Assembly: GCF_018446385.1 (NCBI RefSeq)
Contig: NC_055996.1
Location: 126,404,532 to 126,468,531 of the forward strand
DNA length: 64,000 nt
Source of the DNA: Zingiber officinale
Lineage: Eukaryota; Streptophyta; Magnoliopsida; Zingiberales; Zingiberaceae
Direction: 5' to 3'
The first letter of the stretch is position 1, and every line of letters begins with the position of its first letter. The position numbers and the translations under genes were made by a program. A model generated the notes under the pieces. That model worked only from the letters and a program-made list of their open reading frames with translations. It was not told the origin of the DNA and ran no database searches. This document shows positions 45,942-58,500 of the stretch, one piece after another.

Positions 45942-48900
45942 TGTTAGTATTAGCCCTAGTACCAATTAAGAGATGATTGTAAAGGGCTCCTTTTGTATCA
46001 TATTTCATTATTAATAAAAGATAAAGTTTGTTATTATATTTATTTCAGTTTAATGCCGAATGAATAAGTATAATAATGTCCTATATGTTGGTTGCTACTC
46101 GGAAAACCTAATGGTTCCACTGTACAAAAATTTTGTACAAAGGTCTGAACCTTTTCCTAGCTACCATGTGTTCTTTTAAATTAAACTTGTATCACCTGCG
46201 AAACTTAACACGTTCCAAAGTTTAATCTATTTGTTCTTTTAGGTTAAGATTTGGATCTCCTGCGGAACTTAACACGTTCTATCCAAATCACCTAAGTTAT
46301 TAATTTCATTAAATATTAGTTTCCAAAATTGGCTTCCAGGACTGCATGGTGAGGCACATGACCTTCTTGGATATGGAAACAACCACCACCGCCTAGACAA
46401 AGCCTTTTAAGGAAAGTTAATATTTAATTTCCTTAAATAACTTTAGGTCAACCGAAAAGAACAATCAAATCACAAGAAAAACAAAAAACACATCATCGAA
46501 AACAAATTCGAAATACTAGAATCGCATGCCTCTTGTATTTGGTATTTTTACATGAAAATAAAACTAGTATGATGCGGAAATTAAATACTAGTATACCTTT
46601 TCTTTTGCAAGTAAAAACCTCTAGGTCTTCTACCGTATTCCTATTCTAACCTCGGACGTTATGTGGGAAACGATCTTCCGAGAAGAGAAACCACCAAAGC
46701 ACCTTCTCCTCCTCCTTGCAAGGTTTGGCCACAACAAGAGCTTCTCCAAGGATGAAGAGAAAACACCACCAATACTCCAAGGGATACAAGCTTTCTCTCC
46801 TTCTTCTCCAAGCTAGAATCCGGCCACCACTTGATCTCCAAGAAGATGTGAGGTTCGGCCACAAGGATGGAGAGAAGAGAAAGGATGAGGCTGACCACAC
46901 CAAAGAAGAAAAGAGGGAGAAGGATAATAAAAGTTGTGTGTCATGAAGGCACCCCAACCCCCTCTTTTATAATTCTTAGCTTTGGTAAATAAGGAAATTT
47001 AATTACAATAAAATTTCCTTAATTTTCCTTGACATGAATTAATTAAGAAAAATTAAACAAAATTTCCTAATCCTTCATGTCTTGGCCGGCCACATTAATA
47101 AGAGCAAACAAGACAATTTCAATCAATAATTAAAATTTCTTATTTGTCTTTGAAAATTTTAAAAAAATAAAATTTCCCTTTAAAATCCCTTCATGGTTGA
47201 TAAAAAAAATTCTTATAATTTTAATTTTTCTACATGTGAATAATTTATAAAGAAGTAAAATAAAATATCTTTCCAATCTACAAATAAGGAAAGAGATCTA
47301 ATCTCTTTCTTTAATCTTTTGTAGATCCTTTTTAAAGAGATATTTTAATTTTAAATCTCTGCAATAAATTATATCTTTCACATAAGAAAATTTTAAAATT
47401 AAAATTCTTTTTAATTTAATGGGGGTCGGCCACCTAAGCTTGAGTTCAAGCTAGGGCTGACCACCCATGAACCAAGTCTTGGCCGACCCTAGCTTGATCC
47501 ACAAGCTAGCTTGGCCGGCCCCTATATCATGGGTATGAAGGTGGGTATAGGTGGGTATAGTACTCTATAAATAAGAGGCTACGATAGGGACCGAGAGGAG
47601 GAATTGGTTTTGGTCTCCCGATAAAATTAAGCATCCCGTATTCACCCCGAACACACAACTTAATTTTATCAATAATAATTCATTCCACTAGAGAACTATT
47701 ATTGAACTACCGCACCAATCCCAAATTACATTTTTGGGCTCCTTCTTATTATGAGTGTGTTAGTCTCCCTGTGTTTAAGATGTCGAATGTCCACTAATTA
47801 AGTGAGTTACTGACAACTCATTTAATTAATATATTAGTCCAAGAATAGTACCACTCAACCTTATTGTCATGTCGGACTAAGTCCACCTGCAGGGTTTAAC
47901 ATGACAATCCTTATAAGCTCATCTTAGGGACATTATCAACCTAGATCACTAGGACACAGTTTCCTTTTATAATCAACAACACACACTATAAGTGATATCA
48001 TTTCTCAATTTATCGGGCTTATTGATTTATCGAACTAAATCTCATGCACCCATTGATAAATTAAAGAAATAAATATCAAATATATGTGCTTGTTATTATA
48101 TTAGGATTAAGAGCACACACTTCTATAATAACTGAGGTCTTTGTTCCTTTATAAAGTCAGTATAAAAGAAACGACCTCTGATGGTCCTACTTAATACACT
48201 CTAAGTGTACTAGTGTAATTATATAGTTAAAATAAACTAATTCCTAATTACACTACAACCTTCCAATGGTTTATTCCTTTCCATTTTGGTCGTGAGCTAC
48301 TGTTTATAATTTATAAGGTACTGATAACATCATCTTCTGTATGTGACACCACATACTATATTATCTACAATATAAATTAATTGAACAACTACAAACAAAT
48401 GTAGATAATTTGACCAAATGTGATTCTTTATTCAAAATAAATGTTTACAAAAGCTTAGGCTTTCAGTATACACTCTAACACTATAGCGGTAGGTTCTAGT
48501 CTACAACATATCAATTGGTTGAATTGATAGTGGGATATTGTAGATATACATAGAACACTACTCTTAACTATTCCTAGTCAAGCATTAATATACAAGGATA
48601 ATATTAATGTATTAAGACTAGCATGTAGGTCAACGGATGACTTAATCTCACAAGTCATGGATATGAGATATCAGGTTGACACATGAGTATATATTAGAGA
48701 ATATGTATTGAATGATCCGCCATGAGAATGTTTCATTGATCATTATATGAGTGTCATAAACATTCTCATGTGACTATTGGTATGAATAGTCCTTAGACCT
48801 GAAGTCACTACGATTTCCTACATAAGGAGTTGTGTACTTTGGTATCGACAAACATCACATGTAACAAGGTAGACTATAAAGTTGATCACTGGGTATGCAA

Positions 48901-50052
48901 TAAGTTATGCGGAGAGATATGTAGATGAGATCTATCCCTTCCAGATGGTGAAAGCGATATCTGTTGGCCCCTTGATTAGTAGGACACAAGAATGCATGGT
49001 CATGTTCAAATGAGTCAATATGCGATATTGAACTTATTTGATTGAGTGTGTCTACTTAGAGATCAAGAAACATAAAGATTGCTAAGAAGATGACACGTTC
49101 TATGCCTCATTGATCAATCTAGATATCAAGGATAGAAGGATTAAGTCATACAAGATAATAGACATGGAAAGGTTAAGTCGGATCTCGACATTCTCATCAA
49201 TTGAGTAGCAATGATGCATTGCTAAATGTCACTCATTGCTTATGTATCTAAAATGGTTTTAGATACATTATCAACATTACGGGAGCCTATTGAGTCACAC
49301 ACAAAGAACATGCTGATTTGGAGATGGATTTTGGAGTTAAGTTTAATCGGAATTATACACATTAAATTAAACTCGAATGAATTTGGATTAGACTTATTGA
49401 GTAATGGGTTAGATTCATTGGTTAATTGGGTTAATGGTTTATTGGGTTAATAGTTAATCCAATATTCTAAATCCAACCCATTAAGATTAATGAATATTAA
49501 TAGGAATTAATATATCATTAATCAAAAGGAAGATCAAGAGACAAAAACATTTTTGTATTCATTGGATGAATACAAAAGTCATTTGTAAAAATAACCTTTA
49601 GGTGAAGTAACCTTTTTGGTAAAGTAACCTTTAGGTGAAGTAACTTTTTTGGTAAAGTAACCCCTTTTGTGAAGTCACCTTATATAGATGAAGTGACCTT
49701 TTGGGTGATGGTGATCTTCTTAGTTTTTGGTCTTCTTCCTTCTTCCACTCTTGGTCGAAACTTCCAAAAGAGGTTGCTAGCACAACCTTTGATTGTTTCT
49801 TTCTCCATTTCATGAGTTCGTGAGAAGAACGAAGAACGTCTTCGTGTGGATACCATAGAGGCACGGATGTGTTGATCGCGCTGAGATCTACATCCTAAAG
49901 AAACGTTGATGTCGGGATTACGAAGGACCCACAACAAAGGTATATATCTTTTAACAAAACTTAGTATATGGTTTCCTTCGCATGGATCTTTTGAATAGAA
50001 ACTTATTTTTCCGTTGCACTTTTCAGCGTGTTTAGTGCTATAGTTCCTTACA
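45942..50052 (+). mobile_element. Ty1/copia-type solo LTR, split by a second solo LTR
   Basis: Starts TGTTAGTATTAGCCC, ends GTTCCTTACA. The flanks are ggttg (45937-45941) and gattg (50053-50057), four of five matching. Without the nested 46086-48480 it is about 1.7 kb. The end region has 'ttttccgttgcacttttcagcg', typical before the LTR end of several copia families. No internal domain remains. Confidence 0.75.
46086..48480 (-). mobile_element. Copia solo LTR, same family as 18330-20743
   Basis: Minus strand starts TGTTAGAGTGTATACTG at 48480 and ends AGCAACCAACA at 46086, with perfect CTATA duplications (46081-46085, 48481-48485). 2395 bp, more diverged than the two LTRs at 18-28 kb. It keeps the structured motif (46331-46408) but has lost the clear TATAAAAG (now tataaaagagg near 46964-46975). 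Confidence 0.93.
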
Positions 50053-50369
50053 GATTGAACTTGGTCCAATTAAGATCAAAGGAGCCTTCTTGGACCATAA
50101 GGCAAAGAATAGCAAGACGCAACAAACAAATTGAAGAACTGGCAGAAATTTTCACATCTCTGAAGTGGTTTGTTGAGAGCTTTGTAACAGAACAATAATT
50201 TTTAATAACTTCAAAAGTTGTCTCGTAAATTTTTTAGTAATTTACCAAACCACATAGGTGAAGCTCTAAAATATTCAAATCACATAAATAAATTTTAAAA
50301 TTATCAAATCACGTATCAAATATCCTTTTTACCTTTCTTATTGTTCTCAATTGATTGACAGATTTACAA
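50053..50369 (+). other. Short host stretch between insertions, possible terminal exon
   Basis: About 317 bp with no element terminus. A frame ending at 50200 reads as a basic start (IRQRIARRNKQ) and IEELAEIFTSLKWFVESF before TAA, about 45 codons. It has the look of a protein C-terminus but I recognise no family, and chance is possible. Confidence 0.25.
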
Positions 50370-50731
50370 CACTACAAAAAAAATACAAATTTAGTGACTA
50401 ATTTTAATAATGAAAAAAATTCATCGCTAATTTACAATGAAATTTTTACGAAAAAGAAATCATCACTAATTAACGACGAAAAAAATTTGTTGCAAAAGTA
50501 GCAACAAAAATATTTCGTCGCTAAAAATAATTTTGTCACAAAATTCATTGTCAATTTACGATGAATTCTAAATTCGTTGCCAAATTTGAGATGAAATTTG
50601 AATTCACCACAAAATTACAACAAATTTATAATTCGTCGCAAAATTGACAACAAATTCAAATTTTGTCGTAAATTTGGCAATGAATCTTGCCAAATTTACA
50701 CTTCGGGATCGCTAAATTAGTGATGAATTAT

Positions 50732-53291
50732 TGATGTGTACAATCCTCAAGTGCACGGCTGTCATCAAGTACTAAAAGATATCGAACCCACAAGGACTAA
50801 ATATAATACTAGAGATCAATTATAGCGAGTTAACTAAACGATCGATGATTGAGAATCTATGCACTTAAGTAAAGAGAAGTAAGATTGAGAGAAAGAGGAT
50901 GAAAGAGAGAGAGATGAGGATTGATTGAGCACTTTGGTTGAAAGAAACGTTCTAGGAGTTTAATTTCAATGTGATGCTAATCAATGTACTAAGGATTACC
51001 AATGACCCATCTTCTATCCCTATGTACATGTAAGAAGTTTAATTCATTACCAACACTACCCCATGGTGGTCATGTCGAAGTGTCATGTCTATTAACATCC
51101 AATGCTATCTAATGAAAGTGATTCCTATGAAGTCCGATTCAAGAGATACCCTTGTCACTAAAGCCTCCCGATCATACATTAACAAGAATACATAAAACTC
51201 TTGATAACATGAACATAGAAATAACCAAATAAACCTAATTCTACACTTTTTTATAGAGAATTACTTCCCCTTTCAAGACAATGCTTTAGATGTCCGGTTA
51301 AAAGGTTACCCTTGTCACTAAGTCCCCCGGTCATACGATCTAGGACATTCCCTCTACGAGATGAATAAACTATACAATCATTCAACCATACATGAGATTT
51401 AAGCACAAACACATCATACACACATAAGATTGAATGAATACAAGGCATAAGCAATGTCATATGGAAAGAAAATTGGCAAATTCATGAGAATGCATCAATC
51501 ACACATCATAATTACTCTCTTAATCCTAGAACAATAAGATCTACTCCATAACAAGAATGAATAAATCTAAGATATTGAAATCATAAGCTCAAAACTCGAT
51601 CTAAAGAGAAGAGGGGGAAAGAAGCTTATCCGAGATGTTGAGTGATCTTTAGATCCAATCATACGCTTCCGAAGTCAAAGAAGATGATGAAAATGGGTCC
51701 AGATCTTCGATTAGAGTATGGAGAGGGCGTAGATCTGAACTAAGATAGATCTTCTAAAGGGGAGAACCTTCCTTCCTTGAAGAAGGGGAAGAACTCCACT
51801 TTTATAGAGCAGGGCACGACCCATGGCACGACCCGTGTCACGATTCTACCCTTTTGGCACAGCTTGAGCTTGAAGCCGCTTTGCCTGAGTGGCACGGCCG
51901 TGCTTTTTGGAACAGCTGTGGTGTGACTCCACTTGGTTGGAAATGGTATGGTCGTGCCTTTTGGCAAAGCCAAGCTTGATATAGTTCTAGTTGCTTAGTA
52001 TGGTCGTGCCTTTTGGCACAACCCTAGCTTGATTGTGTTAGGACCGTTGACCGGCTAGAAGGGGGGGTTGAATAGCCCCTGCACAAAAACAGAACAAACC
52101 TTTATCGAACTTAAAAGAACACTTTTATAAAAAAAATAAGAAATGAACTGAAAGACAGAGGCACCGAAGTTTTACTTGGTTACAATCGGGGAGGTTGTTA
52201 ATCCAAGAAAGTGGAACGCACTAATTTCTCCTTCAGGCGGAGAAGCCTCTTCATAATAGTGTAAGCACAGAAAATGAGAAGTGAAAACTAAGGTGTGTAC
52301 AAGTGTTGATGCAAGAATGCTTGTTGTTCTTTAGCTTCTGGACCAAGGCTGTATTTATAGCCTTGGTCTAGGCGCCTGGAAGGGTTCCAGGCACCTAGAG
52401 TGGGATAGAATTCTATCCCTGACGCATTGGTCAAAGTCCACGTTTATTATGATAGCATTTGGGTTCCGGGCGCCCGGAATGGGTTCGGGCGCCCAGACTC
52501 ACAAAGTCAACTTTGTTGACTTTTTCGGTCTGGACCCTCTGCTCCGGCTTTGTTCGCCTTGGTCCGGGACCCCTGCTCTGGATCCACTTGCTTGGGTGAT
52601 TTCAGCCATCCGGAATAGAGCTCATCCAAACCCAACTTCCGGCCTTCTCGAGCAACCTTCGGCTCTGGCTTCTCGTCCCTCGGAAATGTCACGCGCCTCC
52701 TTCTTGTCCGCCCGTGTACTCTTCCGCAGCACCTCGTCCCTCAGACGCACCGAGCCCGTCGGCTCTCTCCCGTACCGTCCTTCTCGCCAGCTGCGTCTTT
52801 TGCTAAACTTCTTGTGCTCCTAAGCTCCTGCACACTTAGACATAAGGTTAAACACAACAAGACCTAACTTAACTTGTTTGATCACATCAAAATAACCTTG
52901 GGGTACCAACAGATTGAATTTTGGTGAGTTGGTACGACCGTGTGAAACTACATGGCCAAAGATTGACTCTTCTCTGGATGAGTGGTACGATTGTGCCCTT
53001 TGGCACGGTCGTGTGTTGTTTGCCCACGGATGAAGGGTCACTACCGTGTGAAATCTCACAGCCAAAACTCTGCTCTTCTTCTTTTATCTCTCTGAAGGGC
53101 ATTTCAATATCGTTTTTGCTCTAAAAATATATCCTATCAACAGAAAATCAAACAAAATTAGATCTCCAACAAAAGGAATAATTATGCTGAAAATATGATA
53201 AAGAGGGTAAAAATGCTTAGAACATATGCAAAGAGAGCAAGTAAATGTATGTTAAAGCATGGATAAAAATATATATATTCTACGCATATCA
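50732..53291 (-). mobile_element. Solo LTR in the CACTA element, split by a family B solo LTR
   Basis: Minus strand starts TGATATGCGTAGAATAT at 53291 and ends GATTGTACACATCA at 50732, flanked by perfect ATTAT duplications (50727-50731, 53292-53296). About 1.68 kb without the nested LTR. The end region has ttgaggattgtacac and tgcacttga, as in gypsy LTRs of the Tat/Athila kind, but the lineage is uncertain. Repeats of 'ggcacgaccgtg / ttttggcacaacc' occur at 51815-52035 and 52925-53060. Confidence 0.85.
52036..52911 (-). mobile_element. Family B solo LTR
   Basis: Minus strand starts TGTTGGTACCCCAAGG at 52911 and ends GGTCCTAACA at 52036, with perfect GATTG duplications (52031-52035, 52912-52916). 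876 bp. Contains the TATA hairpin relative at 52345-52372 (accaaggctgtatttatagc) and GGGCGCCCGG motifs at 52467-52500. Confidence 0.92.
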
Positions 53292-53405
53292 ATTATGAGT
53301 TGATAGCCAATTAGGCTATCATTGTTGGTATGGGGAACATGATTTTTTTGGCAACAAATTTGGCCACAAACTGAGAATGCACCGCCAATTTGGCACTAAC
53401 AATTT

Positions 53406-54550
53406 GGCTACCCCTCTGCTCGGATCCGCAAGTGTAAGTTGCATCTAAATCTGATGCCGACATTTTTGTTTTGCTTTGTTCGATTTTGAGGTATTTAGAG
53501 GAAATGGAAATGGACTAGTTTGATTAAGAGAAAGTGGCAGAGAGTGAGCTAGATTGGTGGAGATCTCTAAATTCAACCTAATTTGACAAAATTTAAACTG
53601 GCTTCATCATTATCCACCTTGAATTGTAATAGATTTCAATCAATTTCATCTATTATGTTCTATTGGAGTATAACTCATTCTATAAGAATGTAATTCAAAT
53701 CTATAGTTTTATGAACTTCATTAGGGTTTGTGAGATGATCAATACGTTGGGGAACATTAGTTTGACCTTTGATGTGGTCAATACGGGTAGAAAAGGAGTT
53801 TAACAACTATTGCTCAACAATTAATAACAACGTTGTGCTCCTTTTAGCTGGGAGTCCAACAAAATGAAAGATAAAGAATTGAAAAAGAACACGCAGAAAT
53901 CATATCACTACTATTTGGTAAATACTGCCCCTGCAACAATTTGGTAATAACCAATCTTGTGTGGAACATGCACAGGCAGAGTGATTTGGTATTTTACTAT
54001 CCATTGATTTTGCTACTGATATGAAACATTAGCTATTCTTAATTTTATTGTTGTCTTTCTTTCACATCAATTTTTCTCATGTTGTCCTTCTACTTCTTCC
54101 CTCTCCACTACATTTTCTTAATTTTTGGCATGTCAAATAGTCTGAATTTTCAAAAAAAAAAAAAAAAAATCTATAGCATAAACCAATCTTCAGCTAGTCA
54201 TAAAAGTTGTTGAGTGATACCTCAATATGAGATTAGTTTTTTCCTCCTGATTTCTTTTATTTTTTATAGCAAGTCTGTTCTTGCAACAGATAATTGGAGT
54301 GTAAAGGCAAACAGAAGGAAGACAACTTGTATTGGAAGGATGAGATATCTTCATCATGTGCCACGAAGGTTCAAAAACAATTTCAGAGAAGGTATTCAAT
54401 TTTTCTTCTTCCAATTTGTAATGTCCTAGATTTGTATTAGATGATTGATAAATAATTGACAGATTCCCCATGGAAGATATTGATTTTAGTACTCGCCTTT
54501 CAGGTACTGAAGCAGCACCAAGAAAGAAGGCTGCAGCTGCAGCTGTTTGA
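53406..54550 (+). pseudogene. RPL37: Captured 60S ribosomal protein L37 gene fragment (last three exons)
   Basis: Exon piece 53406-53433 (GYPSARIRK) has a gtaag donor. After an 856-bp intron, exon 54290-54391 follows a ttgcaacag acceptor and gives NWSVKA, GRMRYL and HVPRRFK. After a second intron (54392-54503), exon 54504-54550 gives TEAAPRKKAAA and TGA. This is the C-terminal two thirds of ribosomal protein L37 with its introns kept. The N-terminal exons with the zinc-binding Cys residues are missing, since homology starts abruptly at about 53406 in CACTA DNA. Some changes at conserved sites (Ala-Asn, Thr-Cys-Ile) suggest relaxed selection. Downstream DNA to about 54700 looks like its 3' UTR. 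Confidence 0.87.
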
Positions 54551-55285
54551 ACTTAATTATTTCTCTTTAGCTTCTGGAGTCTTATGAGGGTTTCTTAAAA
54601 CTTAATTGTTGAACGACAAAACTTCTTTGGATGCCTTTTGCTTTGTATGTTCATTGGTCTCAATTTGTTTTTGGAATGAACTCATTTCTGTCACGCTAAA
54701 GAGAGTGGATTAAGTAATGAAATCAATACTATATGATGATACAGAGATCATATTTCAACCTCATTTGTTGTTATGTTTTGTTACTACTTGTTCATTTGTT
54801 TTGTTGTTAATGTAGTATGTTTGTTGGTATGTTTGTTAATATTGTTAATGTGGTGTTGATATGTTGTTCTGTATTGTTTTGATAAGTTTTGGTTGTTGGT
54901 GGAATTTGTATTGTTTTGTATGGTTGTTGATAAGTTTTGGGAGTAGAAATTTGCTGAAAAAATTGCAGAGTTTGCGACAAATTTAGCAACAAATTTGTTT
55001 GTTGGAAAATTTCACGAATTTACGATGATTTTTTTTTTCATCGTAAATTTATGACAAAATATTTTTTCGGCACAAATTTACAATTGCGATGAGTGAAAAA
55101 TCCGTGACAAATTAGCGACAAATTTATATTTTCATCTCAAATTTTACAACGAATTTTGCAACAAAAATATATTCGTCGTAAAAATTTCCGATGCCTTTTT
55201 TGTGATGACTTGTTGCAAAATTCGTTGCAAAATTTTCCTTAGTTTTTCATTGCAAATTTTGTCCCCAAAACTTTTTTTTGTAGTG

Positions 55286-56787
55286 TCAATCGATTAGTAA
55301 TGTTTAATGTAGCATTCCACCAATTGATTGCTACAGTATAATAACAATCGAGATGTAACTTAGTCGAAAATGTGTTAAAAAAATTATTGTTCTTAATATA
55401 GTAAATTAAATTAATATTTGAGAGTATAAATGTATTACAGAGACTTAGACGAGTAGATCGGTTTTGGTTTCGAGTGATTCAGAGTTTTTCTCTAGGTCCA
55501 TCAACCGACATGAAAAATTATTTCAAATGTTCATTGTTCATTATAAGTGCTACGATGATGATATTCACTACCGACATCACAAATGACTTTATATGACTCA
55601 CCTCTATCAGACAATATCAAAATTTTAATTTTCTAAATGACATAAATCCATCAACCCATTTTGTTCGAAAGTGGCTGATAGTCCTAGAAAACTCCAAACA
55701 TCGATGTGATACACTATATAGCGTGTTAAATTAATGTTTGAGTGTATAAATATATTAAGGAGACTTAGACGAATATATCAGTCTTGGTTTAGAGTGATTT
55801 AGGATTATCTAGATTCATCAGTTGATTTTGGACAAAACTGACCGATATACCTAAAGAACTTCAAATCACTATAAACCAAAACTTTATATTGTACTCATCC
55901 AATTCATCTTTACTCTCAAATATCAATTTAACATACTATATTAAGAGCAAAGATTTTTTAAACTTGTTCCTGATCTAGTTACATTGTATCAATCAATTGT
56001 TATACTGTAGCAATCAATTAGAGGACTGTTACACTGCAACGATCGATTGCACCAATCGATTTCGATTGTTATTCTGTAGCAATCGATTAGAGGACAAAAT
56101 CAATTGATGAATATAGAGAACTTCAAATCACTCCAAACCAAAACCTTTGTACACATCCAAATTTCTTTAATGCATCTATACTCTCAAATATCAATTTAAC
56201 ATATATATTAAGTGCAATAATTTTTTTAACTCGTTCCTGTTCTAGTTATATTTCACCAATCAATTATTATAACCATAGCAATCGATTAAAGGATTGTTAC
56301 AAAGGCACAGAATCATTATCAATTGATGGGTAAATCTCTCAATTGATTGAAAACAATAAGAGGGGCAAAATGGGTATTGAGAACCTGATTTGATAATGCT
56401 AAAACTTACTTATTTAGATATTCCGTAACTTCATATCTACTGGTTCGGTAAATTACAATAAGTTTTTAATTTATTTTGGGCTAATAGTAAAATAGCAAGA
56501 TAAGACAAAGGCAATAAGTATTTGTCTGCCGTGAACCTATTTCGTCAAAATCTGCCAAGACTGACTGATCATACTTAAGACATTAGATCGGTGAGAATTA
56601 AGCGGAAAGACTGCATTAAAAAAATAATTTACAGCACTAATTGGTTATTAATTAGTTTCCTAGCTAATTAATTAATAATTAGACTTGGACTTGATTGCAG
56701 GTGCCTCCCTCATTCTATTTAATTTGCAACCGACCACACTTTCACCTTCAGATACATAGGAGAAATTTAGATAGACAACTCTTGCCG
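55286..56787. other. Intergenic DNA with inverted and direct repeats, 3' of SPEECHLESS
   Basis: Four copies of an approximately 90-bp unit: plus orientation at 55395-55490 and 55715-55810, minus orientation at 55860-55950 and 56121-56240. Key phrases are 'ttaatatttgagagtataaatg' and 'agacttagacga'. The two minus copies are also part of a direct duplication of about 200 bp (55860-56060 and 56115-56310) with 'caatcgattagagg' motifs. No gene is seen. Confidence 0.6.
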
Positions 56788-57953
56788 TTACAAGAATGTT
56801 TGTTGGATTTCTTGCGCGAGTACTTCAGCACTCAGCTCGCATTCGATTCCAATCTGTCCATGCATAAGACGACAAATCGAATAACTATTTGGTATCCTTT
56901 CTCGGTTACTAAGCTTTGATTGAAATAATTACAGCTACCTTAATAGTGAAGGAGTTGAGCACGGTGTCCTCGTTAACGTTGGTGCTGATGCTCACGTGGA
57001 GAATCTCCATAGCGAGGCCCTCGAGCGCCGCGATTATCTTGAGAGCTTGCCCGGGGATGCGATGCGACACCGTCTTCAAAATCACATTCGGGCCCGAGAA
57101 CTTCACCACCACCTCTGCCACCGCCGACTTGGAGTTCGCCGCGGTGGTGGCGACGACGCTACTAAAAGAAGGAGATGACTCTGCTGCTTGAAGTACGGTA
57201 GGGGAAAGGTAACCCTGATGCTGTGCATGTGGAGGTAATTGAATGCTCGGCATGTAAGGTTTACCGGGCTGAGGAGTCTTCGGACTTATCGGGAGAGCCA
57301 TTCTCGGGCTCGGTGGCGGCGGCCTGGGGCTGGAGCAAACAGGCCTTGGACTTATCGCCTCGCTGTAGGCTTTTCTCTGCTTCTTGGCCTTCAGGGAGTG
57401 TAGAACTTGCTGCAACTCCTTGATGTAATCAACAACTCCTCCTATGATGGATGCTTGATCTCCCTGACAACATCATCATATATATATATATATATATATA
57501 TAGATTCTAAGAATAGAAAACAAATTTAAGGATAGAAAGAAATTAAGTTCATGATCATCATCTCACTCTCTTTGCGTAGAAGCAAGGCATCAGGGAGCGG
57601 AGCACCGACAGGTGCTCGTTCATTTGCTTCCTCCGGTTGCGCTCCACCGTAATGTGCGACGTCTTCTGCTGCCCATCTTGGCTGCCGGAGTCTTCCGCCG
57701 CCGGCGAATCCAGCTTTCTTCGCTTCTTCGAAGCGTGGCGTTCGTCGGCGCCGACCTCGAGAGTCCTGGAGCGCGAGCCAATTACTTGAGAAGCAACCAG
57801 AGTCGTCGTTTTGGGGCCAAAGGGAGCTCTCTCTTTGCTACCACTGACGGCATCCTCAAACGTCTCGAGGATGCTAAATAAGTCCTCCGGCGGGGAGTCA
57901 CCTACCATATCAGTTTGCTCGAAGAGATAGGAAAAAAGGCCTACTTCTCCCAT
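56788..57953 (-). CDS. SPCH: SPEECHLESS-type bHLH transcription factor, three exons
   Basis: Nuclear bHLH factor that starts the stomatal lineage, usually as a heterodimer with ICE1/SCREAM. Exons: 57567-57953, 56939-57463, 56788-56853; introns of 103 and 85 bp have GT..AG ends, all phase 0. The product is 325 residues. The acidic N-terminus has DLFSILETFED (about 25-35) and a KKRRK nuclear signal (76-80). The bHLH covers about 97-151 (HITVERNRRKQMNEHLSVLR, then GDQASIIGGVV). Just after helix 2 is the MAPK target region with five S/TP sites (ISPRP, SSPRP, PSPR, ISPK, TPQP), which separates SPEECHLESS from MUTE and FAMA. The C-terminal ACT-like SMF domain (EVVVKFSG, KTVSHRIPGQ, IECELSAEVLAQEIQQ) ends at TAA 56788. 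An in-frame TTG lies 4 codons before the ATG. Reading frame and splice sites are intact, so it is probably functional. Confidence 0.94.
57477..57502. repeat. (TA)n microsatellite in SPEECHLESS intron 1
   Basis: About 12-13 TA units between the donor (57566) and acceptor (57464) of intron 1, about 14 bp before the acceptor on the minus strand. Confidence 0.9.
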
Positions 57954-58500
57954 TGCCACAATCAAAACCTATAGATCTCCTCTGATAATAAATACTTCAA
58001 ACTTCAAGTGTGAGTGAGTGCTGAAAGCCTCCGAATTGGTGGAGGTGTGGCCTAAATAAGCAAGAAATGGCAACTTCCATGAAAGAGGCCAGGCGGTGGG
58101 AAAAGGGACCGTTTGCGGATATATGTTTTATGAATTGGTATCGTGCATGGCATGGGAGCTTAAAATTGAAGTAGATGCATGCTCTGCCTGCACATTCAAT
58201 TGAAGGGCTCCAAAACTGCACTGCTGCACAGAGATGCTCTAGTTTCTGGATACTAGCTAATTAAATGGCGAGATTGGAGAAGGCAAAGGGAGAGAGGAGA
58301 GGTGGGGGACGTGTCTCACTAATTAACTACATCACCAGGCTTCTTAATTCACCTGTTGGGCTCTGCATTCAATTTGCTTCGTGCATTCTCTATTTCATGC
58401 ATCCTCTCGCAAGGTAGATTAATACACATGGGTACATGCATGGCATTATTTTCAATCGGCATCCAATTCTTTTACAGAGTATTTAATGACAGGTGACAGT
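57954..58500 (-). promoter_or_regulatory. 5' leader and proximal promoter region of SPEECHLESS
   Basis: The DNA upstream of the ATG is free of element termini for at least 900 bp. A possible TATA-like CTTATTTAGG lies on the minus strand at about 58047-58056, about 95-100 bp before the ATG. A CTCACTCACACTTG stretch (about 58007-58020) follows it. No confident binding sites can be named. Confidence 0.35.

Larger units (their letters stand above)
50370..55285. mobile_element. CACTA transposon carrying a ribosomal protein L37 fragment
   Basis: Ends CACTACAAAAAAAATAC and (reversed) CACTACAAAAAAAAGTTT. The flanks are caa and, one base displaced, caa (tcaa), so the 3-bp duplication is imperfect. 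Subterminal arrays of 'aattcgtcgcaaatt / aatttgcgacgaa' type repeats lie at 50390-50730 and 54955-55260. Inside are a solo LTR (50732-53291) and RPL37 exons (53406-54550). No transposase is seen. Length without the LTR insertion is about 2.35 kb. Confidence 0.82.

Noticed and set aside
54807..54992. 61-codon minus frame rich in Thr and Gln
   Set aside because: Reverse strand of a tgtt-rich low-complexity stretch in CACTA DNA next to the captured RPL37.
57954..57965. Start of SPEECHLESS four codons upstream
   Set aside because: The upstream codon is TTG. The ATG at 57953 is the first in-frame ATG and fits the family start.
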